A DNA stretch of 12,112 bases from positions 1-12,112 of the forward strand of contig JAPOHK010000015.1 in assembly GCA_029979485.1 (NCBI GenBank), given 5' to 3'. The stretch comes from Candidatus Planktophila limnetica. GTDB taxonomy: Bacteria > Actinomycetota > Actinomycetes > Nanopelagicales > Nanopelagicaceae. The notes under the pieces were generated by a model. That model had not been told where the DNA came from. It saw only the letters and a list, made by a program, of their open reading frames with translations, and ran no database searches. A program made the position numbers and the translations under genes. This document shows positions 7,888 to 12,112 of the stretch, one piece after another (position 1 is the stretch's first letter; each line of letters starts with the position of its first letter).

Positions 7888-8747
7888 GAAGATTGCGCGC
7901 CTTTTCTAGTAACACTTATTGCCGCAATTCGACAAGCAAACTCTGCTGCACTCTTTGCATCAGAGCCTGATCCAAGGGAGAATGAAAAAGATCCGATAAA
8001 GCAATCCCCTGCGCCAGTTGAGTCAACAGCTTTAACTTTTGTGGTTGCAATTGAAGTCAATGAACCATCTGCTGAGATTAAAACTGCACCGTTTTCTCCC
8101 AAAGTAACTATGGAATTATTGCCTGGGCGAAAATTTATAAGTGATTCTGGAGTTGGCGCTGTACCTACGAGTTCTTCGAATTCAACTTCGTTTGGAATCA
8201 ACCAATCTGTGACAGCTAATAATTCGGCAGAAAGATCTTCATAAGGGGCAGGATTTAGGATTGTGAGTGCTCCACGTTCTTTTGCAATCTTAAAAGCCGC
8301 AGTTGTGACAGATTGAGGAACTTCGCATTGACCAATAACAATCGAAAGATCCGGAATTGATGCAACCGCTTTTGAAACATGATTCTCATCAAAATCATGA
8401 TTAGCACCAGGAACAATCAAAATTCTATTTTGCCCTTGTCCATCAACCCAAATGTGGGCGACTCCCGTTGGTAGATTTGAAATTTTCACATGCTCAGAAT
8501 TAATCTTTTGATTCTTAAAATTCTCCTGTAGAGATTTTCCAAACAAATCATTACCAATACTTCCGACCATGTAAACATTGGCACCAGCAAGAGCTGCCAT
8601 CACAGCTTGGTTTGCGCCTTTTCCACCAAAGCCTGTTGTAAATAGATTGCCATAGAGAGTTTGGCCGGCTTGCGGCAACACATCTGCATAGCAAGTCAGA
8701 TCCATACTAGCGCTGCCTACGACGGCGATCACTGGTGCTTTAGACAT
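7851..8747 (-). CDS. rbsK: Ribokinase (PfkB family sugar kinase)
   Basis: PfkB-family kinase, 298 residues, likely phosphorylating ribose to ribose 5-phosphate in the cytoplasm. Motifs: N-terminal GSASMDL at 11-17 (family GSxxxD region), GGKGANQAVMAA at 41-52, NPAP at 165-168, PNEVEFEEL at 185-193, TLGENGA at 215-221, the anion hole and catalytic base DSTGAGDCF at 242-250 with Asp248, and the late RKGAQSSYPS at 281-290 that is typical of ribokinases. It diverges from the nucleoside hydrolase, whose product is ribose, which strengthens the substrate call; deoxyribose or another pentose cannot be excluded. No Shine-Dalgarno lies before the ATG, but a TATTAT hexamer sits 7 bases upstream, which suggests a leaderless mRNA. 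Its 3' end overlaps the P450 gene by 37 bp on the opposite strand. Confidence 0.9.
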   Translation of the reverse strand: MSKAPVIAVVGSASMDLTCYADVLPQAGQTLYGNLFTTGFGGKGANQAVMAALAGANVYMVGSIGNDLFGKSLQENFKNQKINSEHVKISNLPTGVAHIWVDGQGQNRILIVPGANHDFDENHVSKAVASIPDLSIVIGQCEVPQSVTTAAFKIAKERGALTILNPAPYEDLSAELLAVTDWLIPNEVEFEELVGTAPTPESLINFRPGNNSIVTLGENGAVLISADGSLTSIATTKVKAVDSTGAGDCFIGSFSFSLGSGSDAKSAAEFACRIAAISVTRKGAQSSYPSAAEISTLS

Positions 8748-8770
8748 GAAATAGATAATAGGCTAACTCC
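8748..8770. promoter_or_regulatory. 23-bp divergent promoter region with overlapping -10 elements
   Basis: The only space between the ribokinase start (-) and the nucleoside hydrolase start (+). On the + strand GATAAT at 8754-8759 matches the -10 consensus at 5 of 6 positions. On the - strand TATTAT (8760 down to 8755) also matches 5 of 6. The two hexamers share five base pairs. They end 11 and 7 bases from their ATGs, so both transcripts would have very short or no leaders, and neither gene has a correctly spaced Shine-Dalgarno. I see no convincing -35 boxes (best spaced candidates are poor and lie inside the coding regions). Confidence 0.5.
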
Positions 8771-9718
8771 ATGAATTCCACACCAGTAATCCTCGATGTA
8801 GATACAGGAATTGATGATGCATTCGCGATTTTGTTCGCTGCACGTCATCCATCAATAAAGTTATTGGGTGTTACCTGTGTTGATGGAAACACAAATGTTG
8901 CGCAGGTTGTCGCAAACACACTTCAAGTTCTAGATGCCGCGGGCGCCGGTGATATTCCCGTTGCACGTGGAGCAATTCGTCCACTCCTTGGTCAATCCCA
9001 ATACGCAGAGTATGTGCACGGTGAAGACGGAATGGGCGATTTAGGTTTGCCACAATCTCGCCGAAGTATTGATTCACGATCTGCAATTGAATTACTGCGC
9101 GATTTAGTTGATCAATCGCGGGAACCAGTGACGCTAGTTCCATTGGCACCACTAACAAACATCGCACTTTTCTTACGTGCTTTTCCAGAGAGTGCAAAGA
9201 AACTAAAGAGAATAGTTTTAATGGGCGGTTCTGCCTCCGCTGGTAATGCAACTCCGGCTGCAGAATTTAATATCTGGCACGATCCTGAGGCTGCAGCAAT
9301 TGTTTTCCAAAGCGGAATTCCAATCACAATGTACGGTTTAGATGTTTTCATGCGCCCTTGTGTAAGTGCTGAAGAGGCAGATAAATTATCTAAATCACCT
9401 GATGCTTGTGCGCAATTTGCTGGCCGATTAATTAATGCGTTTGTTGAACGTATTGGTTCTCCAGTTACGTTAGGTGATTATGGCGCTGTTGCAAGTGTGA
9501 TTGCGCCAGAATTAGTAAAGACAGAGCGCTTTGATGTCATTGTTGATACTTCTGCCGGTCCTGCACGCGGTCAAACAATTGTTGATCGCAGGCCAGCACT
9601 AGAACTTGAGATAGAGCCACTGAGATTAGAAAATGCCGCGAAAGTTGATGTCACTCTCGATTTAGATGTCGAAGGCATGCGCCAATTGTGGCTTAAAACT
9701 ATTGATCCACACTTTTAA
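8771..9718 (+). CDS. Nucleoside hydrolase (inosine/uridine-preferring family)
   Basis: Calcium-dependent N-ribohydrolase, 315 residues, splitting nucleosides into base and ribose. The family N-terminal metal cluster DVDTGIDDA is at 9-17 (Asp9, Asp11, Asp15, Asp16). The middle MGGSASAGNATPAAEFNIWHDPEAA stretch at 151-175 contains the ribose/metal residues Asn167 and Asp171. The C-terminal metal Asp is Asp236 in LGDYGAVASVI. The preceding residue is Gly235, where Crithidia IU-NH and E. coli RihA/B have an active-site His, so the acid group for leaving-base activation differs. I believe other actinobacterial members share this, but cannot check it. It pairs with ribokinase across a shared promoter region. 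It ends exactly where the convergent ALDH-like gene ends, with no bases between the two stops. Confidence 0.9.
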   Translation: MNSTPVILDVDTGIDDAFAILFAARHPSIKLLGVTCVDGNTNVAQVVANTLQVLDAAGAGDIPVARGAIRPLLGQSQYAEYVHGEDGMGDLGLPQSRRSIDSRSAIELLRDLVDQSREPVTLVPLAPLTNIALFLRAFPESAKKLKRIVLMGGSASAGNATPAAEFNIWHDPEAAAIVFQSGIPITMYGLDVFMRPCVSAEEADKLSKSPDACAQFAGRLINAFVERIGSPVTLGDYGAVASVIAPELVKTERFDVIVDTSAGPARGQTIVDRRPALELEIEPLRLENAAKVDVTLDLDVEGMRQLWLKTIDPHF

Positions 9719-9723
9719 TTAAA
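9714..9723. repeat. Perfect 10-bp palindrome at abutting convergent stops
   Basis: TTTAATTAAA is a perfect inverted repeat centred on the boundary 9718/9719. The nucleoside hydrolase TAA and the ALDH-like gene TAA face each other with no spacer. It is AT-only and has no GC stem, so it is not a classical intrinsic terminator in either direction. Confidence 0.6.
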
Positions 9724-10564
9724 CGCCTATTGGATGCCAGACTGTTTTTGACTCCATAAAGGCCAAGATTCGCCCAGGAGAAGCTATCTCTTTAAATGAG
9801 TGAATTCTCTTTAGGTTTTGTGCGCCGCCTTTTTTAATTTCAGCGACAAGTTTTGCATCCAAACCAGAGATATCTAAGCCATCAATATCCATGTGAGATG
9901 CAAACCATGGTGCTAACTCAGTGCTCTTTCCAGTCAATATATTTACAACACCAGCAGGAACATCGCTAGTTGCAATAACTTCAGCAAGGCTCATAGCTGA
10001 CAGAGGAGCGCTTTCACTTGCTAAAGCGATAACAGTGTTTCCACTGGCGATAATTGGAGCTATGCCTGCAACAAATCCAAGTAACGCAGATTTTTTTGGA
10101 GCAATGAAGCCCACCACACCAAGTGCTTCAGGAATTGTGAAGTTGTAATAAGGACCCGCAACTGGATTAGTCGCACCATCTAGAGCGCTGATTTTATCTG
10201 TCCATCCTGCGTACCAAACTAGCAAATCTATACTTGCTTCAACTTCATCCTGTGCTTTCTTTGGAGTAAATCCAGTGAGCTCACAAATTTCTGCAGCGAA
10301 TTGATCACGTCGACCCTCAAGCATTTCAGTAATTCGATAAAGGATTTGCCCACGGTTGTACGCAGTCGCATGTGCCCAGCCAGATTGCGCCGCGCGCGCT
10401 GCAACAACTGCGTCCTTAAGATCTTTGCGTGATGCTAAACAAGGATTAGCCACGAAGACACCACGCGAATTCTTAACTTCATAAGTGCGGCCAGATTCGG
10501 AACGTGGGAAAGCTCCACCGATGAACAACTTGTACGTCTTTTTTACATCAATGCGCTTACTCAT
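9719..10564 (-). CDS. ALDH-like protein lacking the catalytic domain (ALDH16 C-terminal-domain-like)
   Basis: Aldehyde dehydrogenase homologue of 281 residues, far below the usual 480. Residues 11-250 follow the N-terminal Rossmann half (FIGGAFPRSESG at 14-25, YAGWTDK at 118-124, PAGVVNILTGKS at 203-214). The key residues are gone: PWNFP with its catalytic Asn is APKKS at 155-159; the LKPAE Lys is ALASE at 180-184; the FTGS loop is DISG at 231-234; and the region that would carry the catalytic Glu and Cys is absent. The chain then jumps to FMESKTVWHPIG at 269-280, like the terminal strand of canonical ALDHs. This is an intact, deliberate architecture rather than decay. AAGGAG at 10571-10576 precedes ATG 10564, and the start overlaps the catalytic ALDH stop by 8 bp. 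It probably forms a complex with that protein. Confidence 0.82.
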   Translation of the reverse strand: MSKRIDVKKTYKLFIGGAFPRSESGRTYEVKNSRGVFVANPCLASRKDLKDAVVAARAAQSGWAHATAYNRGQILYRITEMLEGRRDQFAAEICELTGFTPKKAQDEVEASIDLLVWYAGWTDKISALDGATNPVAGPYYNFTIPEALGVVGFIAPKKSALLGFVAGIAPIIASGNTVIALASESAPLSAMSLAEVIATSDVPAGVVNILTGKSTELAPWFASHMDIDGLDISGLDAKLVAEIKKGGAQNLKRIHSFKEIASPGRILAFMESKTVWHPIGV

Positions 10565-10570
10565 GTATTA

Positions 10571-10576
10571 CTCCTT
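10571..10576 (-). promoter_or_regulatory. Strong ribosome binding site of the short ALDH-like gene
   Basis: AAGGAG on the - strand, 6 bases before ATG 10564 and located inside the end of the catalytic ALDH gene. It is the best Shine-Dalgarno in the window and shows the short gene is actively translated. Confidence 0.7.
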
Positions 10577-11576
10577 TGAGATACGCAGCCAATCCATGGC
10601 GACCACCTTCACGACCCCAGCCAGATTCTTTATATCCACCGAATGGACTTGTTGGATCAAATTTATTAAATGTATTTGCCCAAATAACTCCAGCTTTTAA
10701 TTTCTGAGAAGCCCAGAGAATTTTCGAACCCTTTTCACTCCAGACACCGGCAGATAATCCAAATGGAGTGTTATTCGCCTTATCAATTCCTTCTTGAGGA
10801 GTACGAAATGTTAGAACTGAAAGAACTGGTCCGAAGATTTCTTCACGTGCAATTCTGTGAGATTGCGTAACACCAGTGAATATTGTCGGCGCAAACCAGA
10901 AACCCTTATTTGGTATTGAGCACTCTGGACTCCAGCGCTCTGCTCCTTCGGCATCTCCTGCAAGGGCTAATTCTTTGATTTTCTCTAATTGAGCACGTGA
11001 ATTGATCGCACCTAAATCAGTGTTTTTATCTAGCGGATCGCCCACGCGGATTTTTTCCATGCGCTTTTGCAGTTTCTTAATAAACTCATCGGAGATACTC
11101 TCTTGAATCACAAGACGTGATCCAGCACAGCACACGTGACCTTGATTAAAGAAAATTCCGTTAACAATTCCTTCAACACTTTCATCAATAGCAGCATCTT
11201 CAAAAACAATGTTGGCAGCCTTGCCACCGAGTTCGAGGGTCACACTCTTAGAGGTTCCAGCTACTGATTCGGCGATTATCTTTCCGACTTCAGTCGAACC
11301 TGTGAATGCAATTTTGTTGATACCAGGATGATTCACAATTAGAGCACCGGTTGATCCGTCTCCGGTAACAATATTTACAACTCCAGCAGGTAAACCAGCT
11401 TGCTCACACACTTCTGCGAAAAGAAGCGCTGTGAGAGGAGTGGTTTCAGCAGGTTTAAGAACAACTGTATTTCCAGTTGCAAGAGCTGGTGCAATTTTCC
11501 ATGCAAGCATAAGTAATGGAAAATTCCAAGGAATAATCTGTCCTACAACGCCATGTGGTTTTGCTTTTGTTCCTAC

Positions 11577-11579
11577 TCA
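11577..11579 (-). other. In-frame TGA stop within the catalytic ALDH gene
   Basis: On the - strand the codons read GAG TTA GCA TGA GTA GGA (Glu-Leu-Ala-stop-Val-Gly). There is no frameshift: 139 open codons from ATG 11996 precede it and 339 follow it to the TAA at 10557-10559. The codon falls in the loop between HAGWADKLE and GVVGQIIPWNFP, which varies among ALDHs. Confidence 0.9.
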
Positions 11580-12002
11580 TGCTAACTCGAGTTTATCTGC
11601 CCACCCTGCATGATAGAAAAAATGAGCAGCAGCAAGAGGCACATCAACATCGCGAGATTCTCGGATTGGTTTTCCATTATCTAAACTTTCTAGCACAGCA
11701 AATTCGCGAGCACGTTCTTGCAAAATTCGAGCAATACGGAAGAGGTATTTGCCTCGTTCACGACCAGAAAGTTTGGACCAATGTAAATCCAGCGCTTTTT
11801 TTGCTGCTTTAACCGCTGCGTCAACATCTTTTTTCCCACCGAGTGAAATTGAACTCAAAACTTCTTCGGTGGCAGGATTAATAGTTGGAAAATGTTTTTC
11901 GCCTGTTACAAATTTTCCGCCAATGTAGTGCCCATATTTGGGCTTTATGGAGACGCTGGCGCGAGATTCTAGCGCCGGTGCATATTCAAAAGTCATGCGA
12001 AT

Positions 12003-12008
12003 TTCTCC
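12003..12008 (-). promoter_or_regulatory. Ribosome binding site of the catalytic ALDH gene
   Basis: GGAGAA on the - strand, 6 bases before ATG 11996. It lies between the deoC stop and the ALDH start and decides against the upstream in-frame TTG at 12017, which would fall inside deoC. Confidence 0.65.
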
Positions 12009-12009
12009 A

Positions 12010-12112
12010 TTAATCAATCGTTACATACTGAGGGCTAGCGTAGTAGCCATCATCCATTTTCATGCGTTGCATCAATAAATCATTGAGAAGTGCGCTGGCA
12101 CCAATTCTAAAA
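12010..12112 (-). CDS. deoC: Deoxyribose-phosphate aldolase, C-terminal end (partial)
   Basis: The - strand at the window edge encodes the last 33 residues of a protein that begins (in the window) FRIGASALLNDLL and ends QYVTID before TAA at 12012-12010. FRIGASxLLNDLL is the conserved phosphate-loop end of deoxyribose-phosphate aldolase, including the Ser that helps bind the substrate phosphate. The QR(x)KxxxGxYxxPxYVTID tail is the form found in actinobacterial and other long DeoC proteins. DeoC cleaves 2-deoxyribose 5-phosphate to glyceraldehyde 3-phosphate and acetaldehyde, which explains the aldehyde dehydrogenase gene starting 13 bases later. The rest of the gene lies outside the window. 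Confidence 0.88.
   Translation of the reverse strand, partial: FRIGASALLNDLLMQRMKMDDGYYASPQYVTID

Larger units (their letters stand above)
10557..11996 (-). pseudogene. Aldehyde dehydrogenase, catalytic subunit, interrupted by in-frame TGA
   Basis: A 480-codon reading frame for an NAD(P)+-dependent aldehyde dehydrogenase, intact except for TGA at 11577-11579 (codon 140). Counting through the stop: YIGGKF at 24-29, HAGWADK at 129-135, PWNFP at 156-160 with catalytic Asn158, LKPAE Lys181, FTGSTEVG at 231-238, ELGG with base Glu255, catalytic Cys289 in GHVCCAG, and EEIFGPV at 385-391. All catalytic residues lie beyond the stop except those of the N-terminal NAD scaffold. The frame resumes at once with VGTKAKPHGVVGQ, as expected for an uninterrupted homologue. 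ATG 11996 is preferred over TTG 12017 because GGAGAA at 12003-12008 precedes it. It follows deoC by 13 bp, so acetaldehyde from DeoC is the likely substrate. The stop may be a nonsense mutation, a sequencing error or read-through. If it is real, only a 139-residue fragment, plus perhaps an internal start at ATG 11510, would be made. Confidence 0.85.

Noticed and set aside
7888..7930. Possible terminator hairpin around GCGCGC after the P450 stop
   Set aside because: Flanking pairing is weak, there is no clean T-tract after a stable stem, and the segment is coding for ribokinase.
9719..10564. Short ALDH-like gene as a truncated pseudogene
   Set aside because: It has a strong RBS, a clean start overlapping the upstream gene, no frameshift, and ends in a proper ALDH-type terminal strand, which a simple truncation would have lost.
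11577..11579. TGA read as glycine or tryptophan (alternative genetic code)
   Set aside because: deoA ends in TGA at the length expected for its family and reading on would give another TGA after two codons. No other gene here has an internal TGA, and Trp is encoded by TGG throughout.
11577..11579. TGA as a selenocysteine codon
   Set aside because: The position is a variable loop, not the active site, the catalytic Cys289 is present as an ordinary codon, and no convincing stem-loop was seen just downstream.

Overview
The window looks like a low-GC, very compact actinobacterial chromosome segment, most like the streamlined freshwater acI group (Nanopelagicales: 'Ca. Planktophila'/'Ca. Nanopelagicus'). 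That assignment is an inference. It rests on the actinobacterial flavour of the proteins (an add product close in layout to mycobacterial Add, a cytidine deaminase with CAEC in place of CAER, an actinobacterial-type P450), combined with AT-rich sequence and almost no intergenic DNA. The whole window is one functional theme: uptake and complete breakdown of nucleosides for carbon and nitrogen.

Left block (1-7887, + strand): one tightly packed operon. It holds an ABC nucleoside importer (ATPase and two permeases; the BMP-type binding lipoprotein would be expected just upstream), cytidine deaminase, thymidine/pyrimidine-nucleoside phosphorylase, adenosine deaminase and a cytochrome P450. Successive genes overlap, abut or lie within about 20 bp of each other, often as TAATG or TAAATG junctions, so the P450 is physically part of the nucleoside operon.

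Middle block (7851-9718): a ribokinase-family kinase (-) and a nucleoside hydrolase (+) diverge from a 23-bp gap. They form a ribose arm: hydrolase releases ribose, kinase makes ribose 5-phosphate. The kinase runs tail-to-tail into the P450 gene with a 37-bp coding overlap.

Right block (9719-12112, - strand): the 3' end of deoC (deoxyribose-phosphate aldolase), then a catalytic aldehyde dehydrogenase, then a short ALDH-like protein lacking the catalytic domain. DeoC releases acetaldehyde, and the dehydrogenase is the obvious next enzyme. The two ALDH genes together resemble a split version of the two-domain ALDH16 architecture. The catalytic gene carries a single in-frame TGA at 11577-11579 that separates its N-terminal third from the rest.

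Flow of material: importer, then deaminases (cytidine to uridine, adenosine to inosine), then either phosphorolysis (DeoA) to deoxyribose 1-phosphate, a mutase not in this window, DeoC and ALDH, or hydrolysis (IunH) and ribokinase. No tRNA, rRNA, CRISPR array, insertion sequence or long repeat was seen, and no intergenic stretch exceeds about 35 bp.
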